DNA from: a virus | Direction: 5' to 3' (one strand) | IMG/VR virus record: IMGVR_UViG_3300042477_000480 | Coordinates: 124,001 to 188,000 of that record | DNA length: 64,000 nt | In this document: one piece after another, positions 1 through 8,474 of the stretch | Numbering within the stretch: the first letter of the stretch is position 1 | Layout: every line of letters begins with the position of its first letter | Notes under the pieces: generated by a model | Told to the model about the DNA's origin: nothing | The model's database searches: none | What the model saw: the letters and a program-made list of their open reading frames with translations, nothing else | Position numbers and translations under genes: made by a program

Positions 1-1824
1 TTGTTGATAGCGCGAGCCCTCTTCTTTCAGGAGCTGCCGGAAGGCTTCGTTGAGCTGCTCTTTCTCAGCCGTGAGGCGTTCCAGCACTTCGTCGCCCGTG
101 CGTTCGCGCTTGTAGCCCATGAGCTTGCCAACAATGCTGGGCTCTTCGCTGGCGCTTAGATATCTTTTGACGGCGACGTTTTTGAGTTCCTCTGGCAAAT
201 CCCGGTGCGAGTCAAAACGCAGGCCACGGCCTTTGGCTTGCTGGCTGCGCGATTCATGCCAGTGCGGGTCGAGCAGCTGAATCAAGCTCGTGCCGCGGGT
301 GGACAAGCCTTCAGCGCCAGCCGGGCCAATGAGCAGCGCCCGCAGCTTGCCTTGGTTGTACGCATCGACGGCCGCTTGGCGCGCCTTGGGTGTTACGCCG
401 CCGTGGAAGAACGCATGCGGAACTTTGGCTTTCTCCAGCGCGGACGCATACGGCGCCAAGCCAGAGTCAATAAAGTTCGAGTAGATAATCGCCTTCTTGC
501 GCTTGTCTTCCGCCAGCGTCTTCTGCAAGTCTTGAAACGCCTTTTGTAACTTAGCGCTTTGCGAAAACGCCTTAGACGGATCTTTATCGGCGCGAAACGG
601 CTGCGTCGACAGGCTCACTTGGCGCAGGCCCGTCATAAAGCTATTTAATTTGGCCAGCTCATCGCGGGACAATGGAAACTCTTGGTCCAGCTTCCAGAGA
701 AAGCCCGGCGGAATCTTCGTGCGGATGGCGTTCTGAATCTTCTTTTGTTCAGCACTGAGCGGGACTTTGACCTGCTCTTCTTGAACGTTCACGCCTTCGG
801 GTGTCTTGCTGGGCTGATAATCGACTTTGCCCTTCAGCAGCTGGCGCAGTTCTTTCTCGTTCTTAACAATCGGCTTCACGCCGGGCTTCACCCCACGCAG
901 CCAGCCAAATAAACCCGGCCGCACGGTCTTGTAGCCCACGTAGCGCTTCTCAAACTCTTCGGGCGACAGCTGCTTGTTGTGCAGCATGGCCAAGAGATTC
1001 GCCATGTCGCTGGGCGAGTTGGTAATCGGCGAGCCTGTTAATAACAACAGGCGCTGCGCTTTGGCCGCGGCTTCAGCAGCGCCGACAGAACTAGCGCTCC
1101 CGGGATTACGTAATCTATGCGCCTCGTCCATGATGAGCGTGCTGGGCTGCTGCTGGAACTTCTTGCCCAACGCCAAGCCGGTGTAGCTCATGATCTCCGG
1201 ATTGGAGTTGCGCGTGAACTTCTTGACTTCTTTGTCAAAGTTCCCACGCAAGCTCGCCGGCACAACCACGCCATAGTCTTCGCCGGTCTGCTTCTTGGCT
1301 TCTTCAGCAGCCGCGAGTGACGACAGCGATTTCCCAGAACCCAGTCCGTGATACACCAGTAGTCTGGGATCTTCGCCGGTAATGCGATCGGCAATGCGCT
1401 GCTGGTGCTCTTGCAGCTGCAGGTCGGGGATGAGTTCCGCGGTTTTGTCTGCTTCTATCTTTGCCCACGCATCGTCTTTGCTCATGCCGTTTTCTTGCAG
1501 CATCCACGCTTTATGGATTTGATCACGTTTTGCTGTTGGATAAAAGCTTAAATCTGTGTTGTTGCCAGAAGCGGTTAAAAACCCGCCCGGTCGTTGCTTG
1601 AGTTTATAGCCGTGTTTTTGCGCAAGGGTGTGCAAAAGTTTCCGAAAACGTTCTTGCTGCGCGACATCATCCGTAAACGCAATGTAATCATAGTCGCGCC
1701 CCTGCGGCGCCGGACGGCCGTACATTTTTGCGCGGCCCCGCGAACCCATAAGCTCGGCATCGCGCATAAAACTCGCTGCCGGCTTCGGTAATGTATCGTC
1801 GAGAATGCTGTTAATTTTGCTCAT
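1..1824 (-). CDS. SF2 DEAH-type helicase with N-terminal nucleotidyltransferase-like domain (partial, C-terminus off window)
   Basis: The reading frame is open from the ATG at 1824 to the window edge, about 607 codons, so the C-terminus is missing. Residues 155-168 hold a Walker A motif (HGLGSGKS), 232-236 a DEAH box, about 260-270 motif III (LLLTGSPITNS), and near the edge motif VI (QQAKGRGLRF). This is a superfamily 2 ATPase of the Snf2/DEAH helicase type. The first ~100 residues carry GS (27-28), DYD (44-46) and a later D91 in DLSF. That GS...DxD...D order is the active-site pattern of minimal nucleotidyltransferases. The ATG overlaps the stop of the upstream membrane protein (TGATG), so the two are translationally coupled. 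The helicase call is firm; the NTase call is inference from motif order. Confidence 0.88.
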   Translation of the reverse strand, partial: MSKINSILDDTLPKPAASFMRDAELMGSRGRAKMYGRPAPQGRDYDYIAFTDDVAQQERFRKLLHTLAQKHGYKLKQRPGGFLTASGNNTDLSFYPTAKRDQIHKAWMLQENGMSKDDAWAKIEADKTAELIPDLQLQEHQQRIADRITGEDPRLLVYHGLGSGKSLSSLAAAEEAKKQTGEDYGVVVPASLRGNFDKEVKKFTRNSNPEIMSYTGLALGKKFQQQPSTLIMDEAHRLRNPGSASSVGAAEAAAKAQRLLLLTGSPITNSPSDMANLLAMLHNKQLSPEEFEKRYVGYKTVRPGLFGWLRGVKPGVKPIVKNEKELRQLLKGKVDYQPSKTPEGVNVQEEQVKVPLSAEQKKIQNAIRTKIPPGFLWKLDQEFPLSRDELAKLNSFMTGLRQVSLSTQPFRADKDPSKAFSQSAKLQKAFQDLQKTLAEDKRKKAIIYSNFIDSGLAPYASALEKAKVPHAFFHGGVTPKARQAAVDAYNQGKLRALLIGPAGAEGLSTRGTSLIQLLDPHWHESRSQQAKGRGLRFDSHRDLPEELKNVAVKRYLSASEEPSIVGKLMGYKRERTGDEVLERLTAEKEQLNEAFRQLLKEEGSRYQQ

Positions 1825-2069
1825 CAGCTCACCGTAATGTTGCGAGCTGTTTTATACATTGCCCAGAGGCCCAAACCAGCTGACACCAAGCCCAGATATT
1901 TAAACGACGTGTAGACCGTGACAAAGAAGTAAATCCCCAGCCAGCATGAAAGTGCGCCGATCACCACCGCCAGCACATGCCAGCGATTGATTGCGCATAG
2001 GGCGGCGATCGGCCCGCACAGCAAGACCGCGCACACAATCAGGAATACCATGAAGGCCAAACTTTCCAT
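1824..2069 (-). CDS. small membrane protein with three or more hydrophobic segments
   Basis: This 81-residue protein is mostly hydrophobic: segments at about 3-25, 31-51 and 58-70 could span a membrane. I chose the ATG at 2069 over an upstream TTG because GAGG lies the right distance before it. Its stop overlaps the helicase start by one base and it follows the 2078-2413 gene closely, so it belongs to that operon. I do not recognise a family. It might be a holin-like or envelope protein, but no sequence feature decides this. Confidence 0.6.
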   Translation of the reverse strand: MESLAFMVFLIVCAVLLCGPIAALCAINRWHVLAVVIGALSCWLGIYFFVTVYTSFKYLGLVSAGLGLWAMYKTARNITVS

Positions 2070-2077
2070 GCCACACC

Positions 2078-2413
2078 TCAAAACGCGCTACGGCTGACAC
2101 GTTTGGTCACAGCCGGCATCGTCGGCTTGGGTGCGGCAGGTGCGGCGGGCCTTGTCACCGGCGCGGGCGCAGCAGGCTTCGCGGCCACTGGCGGAACGCG
2201 CGTTCCGGCACCAACGCTCGTCACTTGTCCGCGGGACAGCGTGCCCTGCAGCGGCTGCCCGGCAGGAATACCAGCTTGACGGCCGGCTGCCTGTAGCTGC
2301 TGCGCTTTGCCCTCCAGTGCCGCGTCTTCGCGCTCCATGCGCGCCCACTCCGCGTCAAAGTCGCCCATGGCTAATTTAATACGTTGCCCAAATTCAAACG
2401 GCGTCATAGACAT
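2078..2413 (-). CDS. small protein with FEFG motif and Ala/Pro-rich C-terminal half
   Basis: The 111-residue protein opens with MTPFEFGQRIKLA, followed by an acidic/helical stretch. The C-terminal half is low complexity, rich in alanine and proline (APAPVTRPAAPAAP). A similar 'EFG-x-[RK]' peptide appears twice in the 741-residue protein at 8506-10731, which may hint at a shared localisation or packaging tag; that is inference. The start has a weak AGAAAG ribosome site, with a second in-frame ATG two codons later. No enzymatic motif is visible. Confidence 0.6.
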   Translation of the reverse strand: MSMTPFEFGQRIKLAMGDFDAEWARMEREDAALEGKAQQLQAAGRQAGIPAGQPLQGTLSRGQVTSVGAGTRVPPVAAKPAAPAPVTRPAAPAAPKPTMPAVTKRVSRSAF

Positions 2414-2423
2414 AACTTTCTGT

Positions 2424-3281
2424 TTATTTGTCAGCCGGAAACACCAGATTCAGATCCGATGCGGTGGTGCCCTTGCCGGCAATGCGCAATTCGTGCGCTG
2501 TGATCTGTGATTCTATCCAATCCGCGTACAAACTGATACGGGTGTGCGCTGCTTCGTCGCCATACGAGCCGTTGGGTTGCTTATCCGCCGCCATGAGAAA
2601 TGAATTAATTCCCGCCAATTTGTTGCCAATAAACATTCCGCCACCAGAATCGCCCGGCGTAATCAAAAATTCGAGCGGATAACGATTTTTTACGTCCGCC
2701 CGGCAAATCAACACGCCCCGCTCCGTGCCTTCGACCGCATTGTGCCCGCCCCGACGTTTGTTATCGGCTGTTTGGGCGCCGGTGTGAAATGTGCCCGCAA
2801 AGCCGTAGCCCGCAATGGTCACAGCTTTGCCCAGCTCATCGGTGTCGCGATACAGCTCCGGATAAAACTCTGCTTCGAAATCTTTGTCCGAATAGCACAG
2901 CGCCAGATCCCCGTGCCCAAAACTCTCATCTTTGAAGTCGTGGTGAATGACAAAATACGGCACCGCATGTTTCTTGTCGTCGGCCAGCATGATCTCCGGC
3001 TCGCGCGTGTCATGGAGCACATGCGCCGCCGTAAGCGCCCAGTTCGGCCGGATTAAGACAGCCGAGCCGTACTGATGCAGCGTAATCTCGACGCCGCTTT
3101 TCTTATCTTTAATCGTCGTCAGCGCACGAATGCGCACGACATTGGGAAACTGCTTGCCGAATTCGACGTATTTCTCGTCTGGCGTGTTCGGATCACGAGT
3201 GCCGGCCAAAGCTACAGACGAGCCGGCTAGGATTAGAACTATGTAGCGAAGCAGGTGGGCAAAGGTTTCTCGCACGTTCAT
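2424..3281 (-). CDS. secreted trypsin-like serine protease
   Basis: The 285-residue protein begins with a basic stretch and a hydrophobic segment (about 12-27, ending ALAG), which reads as a signal peptide. The chymotrypsin-fold catalytic triad is complete: His87 in TAAH, Asp125 in HGDLAL, Ser212 in TPGDSGGG. It would act in the periplasm or outside the cell, cutting peptide bonds; the substrate is unknown. Length suits a single S1-family domain with no added domains. Exported trypsin-like enzymes are uncommon in phages; possible roles are processing of host envelope proteins or of exported phage proteins. A second, virion-type protease of the same fold lies at 44053-45372. Confidence 0.88.
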   Translation of the reverse strand: MNVRETFAHLLRYIVLILAGSSVALAGTRDPNTPDEKYVEFGKQFPNVVRIRALTTIKDKKSGVEITLHQYGSAVLIRPNWALTAAHVLHDTREPEIMLADDKKHAVPYFVIHHDFKDESFGHGDLALCYSDKDFEAEFYPELYRDTDELGKAVTIAGYGFAGTFHTGAQTADNKRRGGHNAVEGTERGVLICRADVKNRYPLEFLITPGDSGGGMFIGNKLAGINSFLMAADKQPNGSYGDEAAHTRISLYADWIESQITAHELRIAGKGTTASDLNLVFPADK

Positions 3282-3322
3282 GGCGCGCCCCCGATCGTAT
3301 GTTAAATAGTTAGCATCTCATT

Positions 3323-5308
3323 TCACGCAGTGGGTCGTAAAAGTTTCTGAGCCTGTGCAAACATGTGCGGATCTAACTGTGGCGGCATGGGCTTGGCCGG
3401 CGACGCTTTGAGCGCATTGCCGACAGCGCCGAGACCATAACCAGCCGCGCCCATCAGTCCGGCCGCACCCAGACCGAGGACCGTACGTTTGTTGGCGCTG
3501 CGCATCAGGTCTTTCAGGACCTTTGGTTTGTGCGTCACGCCGAGAATCTTTACGCCGTCATCCAGCAACGTTGTGCTGGGCAGCGTGTCCGTGTGCGGAA
3601 TCGGAGCTTTGCGGAGGCCCATGCCCTCCATCACCGCAGATGGCATCGAGCCACAGTGATTGCCCCAGCACGTCGAACCGCCGGGTCCACGACCGCCGAT
3701 GTAGGGCAGCTTTTGCGTCCACGGAAACCACCGCCGCAGCATGTTAATACCAGTGACTTCTTTCCCGCCGGCGCCTACCGCGTCTGTCGTGGCGTATGAC
3801 TTGCCGACTTGCGCGCGGAGATTATTTGTTAACTTTTCTGGCGTGGCAGCAATTCCACGGTCATCAGGCCGGAACCATGTCGTGCCGCGTTCGCCGCCAT
3901 AGGCGCTGCCGGGCATATCAGCCGGCCGGACACGCGAACCTTCGTTGACCAGATCGTGGTACACCGTGTCGGTCATGCCGCCATTGAACGTGGGATACAA
4001 GAACGAGTTGGGCGCTTTGCTCAGCGAACGCCGATCCGCCGCCATTTGCTTGGCGTTCTCACGCAGATACTTGCGCAGCGTGCTCACACTGCTGCCGACG
4101 CCACTGCGATACGCTTCTTGCAGCGACTCAGGAAGCTTGGTTGCCATGGCCAGCAAGGGATCACTGGCCGAGCCCATCGCGCCGCCGTGATGCAACGACG
4201 GCACAAAGCGCTCGAACGCTCGCGGTTTAAATATGTTTGACCGCGGCATGGCGCCTGTGCGGGACGGCGCTTCCCGAGCAATGCGCTTGATCTCTTCCGC
4301 CAGCGCCCTAGACTTCGGCCCGCTGCGCTGCGCAAACTGTTCTGAGAGCGCCTGTAGTCTTTTTTGCGCGGCTAATCCAGCCTGATTGCCGCCTTGTAAC
4401 TTACGAATCTCATCTAAGTTACTAGCAGTTTGAGCCTGCGGCGTGCCACCAAAGAATTCGCTGATGCCTTCTGCGCCCAGTAGCTGCTTCAGGTTGGTGA
4501 CGCCGTCGGTCTTGGCGCGGCGCACACTCTTTAACTCACGCAGACTGGGCCGCTTGCCTTCTGGCTTGGGCACATCTTTGCCGGCTTGGCGTGCGGCATC
4601 ATATGTTTCCCACGCTTTGCGGCGCGCGCTTAGCTCTCGGAACTCACGCGAGCGACCGCGAATGTGTTCCTTCATCAGGCCGTAGTCATAGATCTCGCCC
4701 GTGGTGCCCGGCGAGAATTCTCCATAACCCGCCACGAAATCTTTGTAGCCCTTTAGTTCAGCCTTCGTGGGTTTCTTAACTGTTGGTTTGACAGCCGCTT
4801 GGCCTTTGGACTTGGCTGCCTCGTAGTCAGCCCACGCTTTCTGGCGCGCCCGTAAGTCTTGCTGGCCAGAATACTCAGCCGCGAACTGCGGCCCGAAGGC
4901 TTCGCCGCGGCTATTAAATAACAATGGCAGATCGGGCGTTGTAGCTCCGGGCGCCATACGGGCAATGTCATGCGGCGTGCGAATATTGGGCCCGACAATC
5001 TGGCCGTGCGCACCGGGACCGCCAGACGAGCTAGCCGAGCCCTCGATGAGAAAATCTACAAGAGGATTACGCTCCGCACTGCGCTGCAAACCAGCCACGC
5101 CTACGTCGCCGGGCCGTAATGTCTTGAGCGCGGTGGCAATATCGACGTCGCCGTTCGCCAGCGTCCAGTCCGGCGCGTCTTGGATCATCTTTTTGTAGCG
5201 CGGCAGCGTACGGAACAGATATTCCAGCAGGCTCGCCGACGGAAGCGCAGCACCGGCAACCGCGCCAACAGGACGTAGATCTACGCCATTATTATCGTCT
5301 GGGGGCAT
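3323..5308 (-). CDS. large multidomain protein, possible split permuted NlpC/P60-like (papain-fold) amidase
   Basis: The protein has 661 residues. An N-terminal segment reads LRPGDVGV...HGQIVG (GDV at 67-69, His101). Near the C-terminus comes GSTCWGNHCGSMPSAV (Cys547, Cys552). In permuted NlpC/P60 (YiiX/YebB-like) enzymes a GD..-His block precedes the catalytic Cys block, so these two parts could form one active site split by about 400 residues of charged, helical sequence. A glycine/alanine-rich hydrophobic segment (about 610-633) near the C-terminus may insert into a membrane. The enzyme assignment is tentative; the alternative is a structural or injected virion protein without catalysis. 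Confidence 0.55.
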   Translation of the reverse strand: MPPDDNNGVDLRPVGAVAGAALPSASLLEYLFRTLPRYKKMIQDAPDWTLANGDVDIATALKTLRPGDVGVAGLQRSAERNPLVDFLIEGSASSSGGPGAHGQIVGPNIRTPHDIARMAPGATTPDLPLLFNSRGEAFGPQFAAEYSGQQDLRARQKAWADYEAAKSKGQAAVKPTVKKPTKAELKGYKDFVAGYGEFSPGTTGEIYDYGLMKEHIRGRSREFRELSARRKAWETYDAARQAGKDVPKPEGKRPSLRELKSVRRAKTDGVTNLKQLLGAEGISEFFGGTPQAQTASNLDEIRKLQGGNQAGLAAQKRLQALSEQFAQRSGPKSRALAEEIKRIAREAPSRTGAMPRSNIFKPRAFERFVPSLHHGGAMGSASDPLLAMATKLPESLQEAYRSGVGSSVSTLRKYLRENAKQMAADRRSLSKAPNSFLYPTFNGGMTDTVYHDLVNEGSRVRPADMPGSAYGGERGTTWFRPDDRGIAATPEKLTNNLRAQVGKSYATTDAVGAGGKEVTGINMLRRWFPWTQKLPYIGGRGPGGSTCWGNHCGSMPSAVMEGMGLRKAPIPHTDTLPSTTLLDDGVKILGVTHKPKVLKDLMRSANKRTVLGLGAAGLMGAAGYGLGAVGNALKASPAKPMPPQLDPHMFAQAQKLLRPTA

Positions 5309-5381
5309 GCGCGGCCTGCTTGTAAATATCTAAAGCGCCCATTGTAGAGAAGTTTATTCTACCCCAAAAGCGCCAATAGCT

Positions 5382-5430
5382 AAAAAAAAGCGCCGTGCTT
5401 GGGGTTACCCCCGAGCCGTGCGCCTTTTTT
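5382..5430 (-). terminator. intrinsic terminator after the 102-residue gene
   Basis: On the minus strand the stem pairs GCGC, GCT and GGGG with matching partners, separated by small symmetric internal loops. Eight T follow, then the tag TAGCTATTGGCGC. It directly follows the stop codon of 5429-5737. Confidence 0.75.
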
Positions 5431-5737
5431 ACTCAAGATCGACGAGCGCTGCCAGATTTTTAATCAGCGCGCGCAACACTTCGATCATCTTCTCGATCCG
5501 GGGCAGTTCGTCAGCGGGCACGAACTTTCGCAGATCTTCCACGGCCTGCAGCTGATTCTCGGTGAACGCGATTAACTCCTTGTTGGACACGGAGTTAAAG
5601 TTCTCACCGAAGATCTGCATATGAATGCTGTCCAGCCGGTCTACGATCGAGTCATACTCGGCCGTGGACGCAGCGGGAGCAGCCGCAGGCGTGGGAGCGA
5701 AGAAATCACTGTCGAACTCGAAATCGAAGCTGACCAT
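5429..5737 (-). CDS. small acidic helical protein, unknown function
   Basis: The 102-residue protein has an acidic, phenylalanine-rich start (FDFEFDSDFF), an alanine/proline linker and a C-terminal half of amphipathic helices, likely coiled coil. I chose the ATG at 5737 because GGAGG sits six bases before it; an ATG four codons upstream overlaps that ribosome site. The gene is bracketed by terminators on both sides (5382-5430 and 5775-5807), so it is probably expressed as its own unit. No known family recognised. Confidence 0.65.
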   Translation of the reverse strand: MVSFDFEFDSDFFAPTPAAAPAASTAEYDSIVDRLDSIHMQIFGENFNSVSNKELIAFTENQLQAVEDLRKFVPADELPRIEKMIEVLRALIKNLAALVDLE

Positions 5738-5774
5738 GTGGTCCTCCATGAATGCCGTCTCGAAAGGAATAGCT

Positions 5775-5807
5775 AAAAAAAGGCGTGCACCCTTTCGGAT
5801 GCACGCC
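5775..5807 (-). terminator. intrinsic terminator after the 249-residue gene
   Basis: The minus strand shows a perfect 8-bp stem GGCGTGCA / TGCACGCC followed by seven T and the tag TTTAGCTATTC. Translation of the next gene starts only about 35 bases downstream. Confidence 0.85.
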
Positions 5808-5862
5808 CCAAAACCTCACAACAAGTGATGTTTTTACGCCGCCAGAAATGGCGGCGTCAGGA

Positions 5863-6612
5863 TCACGAGACGGCGACCGCGTTGACCACGGTGACCGGCT
5901 TCGACTGCTGGGTCTCGGCCTCGACCTGCGCTTCCGCCTCCGTCAGGCAGGTGGCGAGCAGCTCACGCCGCACGCCAGCCTGAAAGAACGCGTACGCCAC
6001 TTCGGCCACGCAGCCAGCGGTCACGGCGCCGAAGAACACGGCGGTGATCTGCTGGACGAGCGTGCTGCCGCCGAGGCTGGCCGCGACACCGGCCATCGCA
6101 CCACCGGAGAGCACACCGGCCACGACCGAGATACCGATCGTAGCGGCGGCCACCATGAGGTTGATGGCGACGTTGTTCACGGCCACCCAGTCCACGTTCA
6201 TGGAGCTGATCAGCTCCTTCACGTAGGACAGGGCCTCGCGGACCTTGCCGACCGCAGCCGTCGCCATCTGGCCGAGCCAGTTGACGACCGCCCGGACCGC
6301 ATCAGCCGCGCTGGCGTAGATGCGGCCGAGGAACGTCCAGACACCGGACGCGATCGCCTTGAGGGCGCTGAACGCCTTCTCGGTGATCGTGTAGATGCCC
6401 TCGCCGATCCCACCCAGCACCGCCGCCGTGCCGTCATAGACGCGCACGAGCGGGCTGTTCGAGTGGACCGTCTCCTCGACGATCTGCTCGATGTCCTCCC
6501 GGGTGAGGGGCTTGGACTTGGTGCGCGTGCGAGTGGCCGAGGCCTTCTTCGTGGCCTTGACCCGACGGGCACCGATCTTCTCACGCATCGACATCTTGAC
6601 CTTCGTTGTCAT
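5863..6612 (-). CDS. membrane protein with basic N-terminus, unknown
   Basis: The 249-residue protein starts with about 35 strongly basic residues (lysine/arginine/threonine/serine rich) and then an acidic helix. A long central part has several hydrophobic, alanine/glycine-rich segments (about 60-115 and 145-210) typical of membrane helices. AGGAG lies upstream of the ATG. The gene has its own sigma28-like promoter (6705-6732), a structured leader of about 85 nt and its own terminator, suggesting strong monocistronic expression. Its base composition is clearly more GC-rich than the tail-fibre genes. Role unknown; the basic N-terminus could bind nucleic acid. Confidence 0.7.
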   Translation of the reverse strand: MTTKVKMSMREKIGARRVKATKKASATRTRTKSKPLTREDIEQIVEETVHSNSPLVRVYDGTAAVLGGIGEGIYTITEKAFSALKAIASGVWTFLGRIYASAADAVRAVVNWLGQMATAAVGKVREALSYVKELISSMNVDWVAVNNVAINLMVAAATIGISVVAGVLSGGAMAGVAASLGGSTLVQQITAVFFGAVTAGCVAEVAYAFFQAGVRRELLATCLTEAEAQVEAETQQSKPVTVVNAVAVS

Positions 6613-6680
6613 CTGAGCAACTCCTAGAACGTGGAAAGAAACCTAGTTACGCAGAAACCCATGTAACTCATATGGGGACA

Positions 6681-6695
6681 CGAATAACACATTCG
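6681..6695 (-). other. 5'-UTR stem-loop behind promoter
   Basis: CGAAT pairs with ATTCG around a five-base loop, just after the expected transcription start of the 6705-6732 promoter. A second stem (AGTTAC/GTAACT) lies at about 6645-6667. Similar leader hairpins follow other copies of this promoter. Confidence 0.5.
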
Positions 6696-6704
6696 CATCA
6701 CTAG

Positions 6705-6732
6705 ATATACCCGGCTTTTGGCTTTTATTTAG
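6705..6732 (-). promoter_or_regulatory. sigma28-like phage promoter (copy 1)
   Basis: Minus strand reads CTAAAT, 14 bases, GGGTATAT. It begins right after the stop codon of 6736-7818 and faces the 249-residue membrane-protein gene. It is one of seven minus-strand sites with the same two boxes and identical spacing. Confidence 0.75.
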
Positions 6733-6735
6733 ATA

Positions 6736-7818
6736 TCAGCCGTCATTCCGGGCTTTCACCACCATCTGCCCCTTCGCAGGCCACAATACCATCTGTTGCA
6801 TTGTGTCCTCGTCAGTTACATCTTTCAGTAACTGCAGAGCTGTTACTGGACGCTGCGCGATCTCTTCCTTGCGCTTGTCATTGAGCTTGTCGCGCAGGAC
6901 GAGCTTCAGCGCGTCATACCGCGGATACGTGTTCCATTCCCAGCCGTCCTCGTTGACCGGGTTGTACTCAGCGTACTTCCCAGACACGTAATGGTTGGTT
7001 TGCGCCATCGCATGTCGCTTGGTGCGAATGGTCGACGTATCCCCGACATGAGTTACAACAGTGTGTTCTTTGGACTTGGTACCGACCACGTGCGCAAAAA
7101 ACGGCACCATGGTTTCGTAGTTACGCAAGCCGAGAACTAACCCGTTGTAACTTGGCAGCTGATCACACACGGCTCTGACCCGCTGTAAGGCAGGCCATTT
7201 GAAGAGCAGTGTGGGAGCTGCCAGCCAACCAGACCAAGTGTTAAGCTTGTTAACAATTGGCGCCTGATTGACCGTGACTGCCCAGTTGTCAGCCATTGCA
7301 GATATCACGCCCACCATGCCAGCAACGCCCACAGATGTGTAGGACTTGTTGCCACGGTGAAAGCGCAAGATCTTGGTGTGCCGGCCTGTACTGCGCGGCA
7401 CCACCCAGTCCATGTTCCGGACCAGCAATGGCGTGTTATCAACCTCGAAGCTGATACTGGAGCACCCACAACCGTACATCTCGGCAAGAGATGTAAAGTC
7501 GTAGATGAGGTTCCCCAGCATCAACTTACCCACAGGGACATCAGCGTGCTGGGCAATGCACGCCAGTTCCTGTGTGTACTCTTCACCAAATTGATTGACA
7601 ACTTGGCGAAGTAACCAGCCGGTGCCGGAAGCCAAAGCATGCAGCGCGGTACAGAGCGTGCTGCCCAGATATGGCTCCAGTTCTTCTGAGACGGCGGTTT
7701 CCACGTCGTCCAGAAGCTCAGCGATGGCTCCGGCTTCACGCTGCGCGAATGTCGCCCAGCGTGTGTCGGCCGGCTCGTCGAGGTCGATGTCATGAACCCG
7801 CCGAGGACTTGTAAACAT
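6736..7818 (-). CDS. acid ceramidase / NAAA-like Ntn amidohydrolase
   Basis: The protein has 360 residues. Residues 79-121 read FGEEYTQEL...GKLMLGNLIYDFTS...GCGCSSI, and 134-138 give RNMDW. This matches acid ceramidase and N-acylethanolamine acid amidase, in which autocleavage exposes a catalytic Cys in a CTSI motif followed by GRNLDW. Here the nucleophile would be Cys119 (CSSI). Later family-like motifs are NWAVTVNQAP and MAQTNHY. The family hydrolyses linear amides of fatty acids; relatives include choloylglycine hydrolases and acyl-homoserine-lactone acylases. No clear signal peptide, so it probably acts in the cytoplasm or virion. Such an enzyme is very unusual in a phage. Family call confident, substrate unknown. 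Confidence 0.82.
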   Translation of the reverse strand: MFTSPRRVHDIDLDEPADTRWATFAQREAGAIAELLDDVETAVSEELEPYLGSTLCTALHALASGTGWLLRQVVNQFGEEYTQELACIAQHADVPVGKLMLGNLIYDFTSLAEMYGCGCSSISFEVDNTPLLVRNMDWVVPRSTGRHTKILRFHRGNKSYTSVGVAGMVGVISAMADNWAVTVNQAPIVNKLNTWSGWLAAPTLLFKWPALQRVRAVCDQLPSYNGLVLGLRNYETMVPFFAHVVGTKSKEHTVVTHVGDTSTIRTKRHAMAQTNHYVSGKYAEYNPVNEDGWEWNTYPRYDALKLVLRDKLNDKRKEEIAQRPVTALQLLKDVTDEDTMQQMVLWPAKGQMVVKARNDG

Positions 7819-7823
7819 GATGT

Positions 7824-8378
7824 TTAATTCCTCGATGGTGACAAAGAACGGCAGGCATCCAGCCCATCGAGCAGGGCCTGCAGCTTGGTGTCCCGAACCT
7901 TGGCCTGTGCATCTCGCACTCTGTCAGCCGGGGTTTCGGGCAGCACGGGGCCGACGAGGCCACCATGCTTGTTGAGCACCAGCACCACCACCTCCACGGG
8001 CACCCAGCCGAAGACGTCGCCAGTGCCGTCTTCAGTGCCCATGTCGGAGTACGGCGCCAGCAGCGGCTCAGGCTGCGTGGGGAAACCGATCTCCACTGCG
8101 TTCCACGGGCCGGTGTCCCGGCGCGGGGAGCAGTAGTGACTCTGGCTGGCCTGCACCGACATGCTGAAGCCGTCTCGGCAGAGCATGGGCCGGCGCTGGT
8201 ACAACCCGGACTCGGGCTTCCAGTACCGGACGTTGTTCATGTCGTTGAGGTACCCGTTCACCAGCGCCAGCGCGTTTTCGAGCTGCGCGATCTTGGCGAA
8301 GTGATACCCCATGACGACCAACATCGCCACGACAGCCGCGACCAGACCGGTGACCACGATGTTAACATCTGCGAACAT
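7824..8378 (-). CDS. membrane-anchored protein with conserved phage domain (unknown function)
   Basis: The 184-residue protein has one N-terminal transmembrane segment (about 7-25) and a short coiled region. A soluble domain follows, with CRDGFSMSVQAS, HYCSPR, VEIGFPTQPEPLL and VPVEVV. These phrases resemble a small domain I recall from many phage hypothetical proteins; its function is unknown to me. AAGGAG precedes the ATG. The gene is transcribed from the sigma28-like promoter at 8475-8502 through a leader with an 8-bp hairpin, and the amidohydrolase gene follows five bases later, so the two probably form an operon. Confidence 0.7.
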   Translation of the reverse strand: MFADVNIVVTGLVAAVVAMLVVMGYHFAKIAQLENALALVNGYLNDMNNVRYWKPESGLYQRRPMLCRDGFSMSVQASQSHYCSPRRDTGPWNAVEIGFPTQPEPLLAPYSDMGTEDGTGDVFGWVPVEVVVLVLNKHGGLVGPVLPETPADRVRDAQAKVRDTKLQALLDGLDACRSLSPSRN

Positions 8379-8446
8379 ACAGACTCTCCTTCAAGCGCTG
8401 CGAGAATGCAGCAGAAGAGCCGCCAAAACCCGGGCAGCCCTACGGG

Positions 8447-8469
8447 GATGCTGATTACACGTCAGCATC
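8447..8469 (-). other. 5'-UTR stem-loop behind promoter
   Basis: GATGCTGA and TCAGCATC form a perfect 8-bp stem with a 7-base loop, starting a few bases after the expected transcription start of promoter copy 2. Confidence 0.6.
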
Positions 8470-8474
8470 ACCGT

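Noticed and set aside
5785-6627. 280-residue plus-strand frame
   Set aside because: His/Arg/Asp-rich shadow of the GC-rich 249-residue membrane-protein gene on the minus strand.
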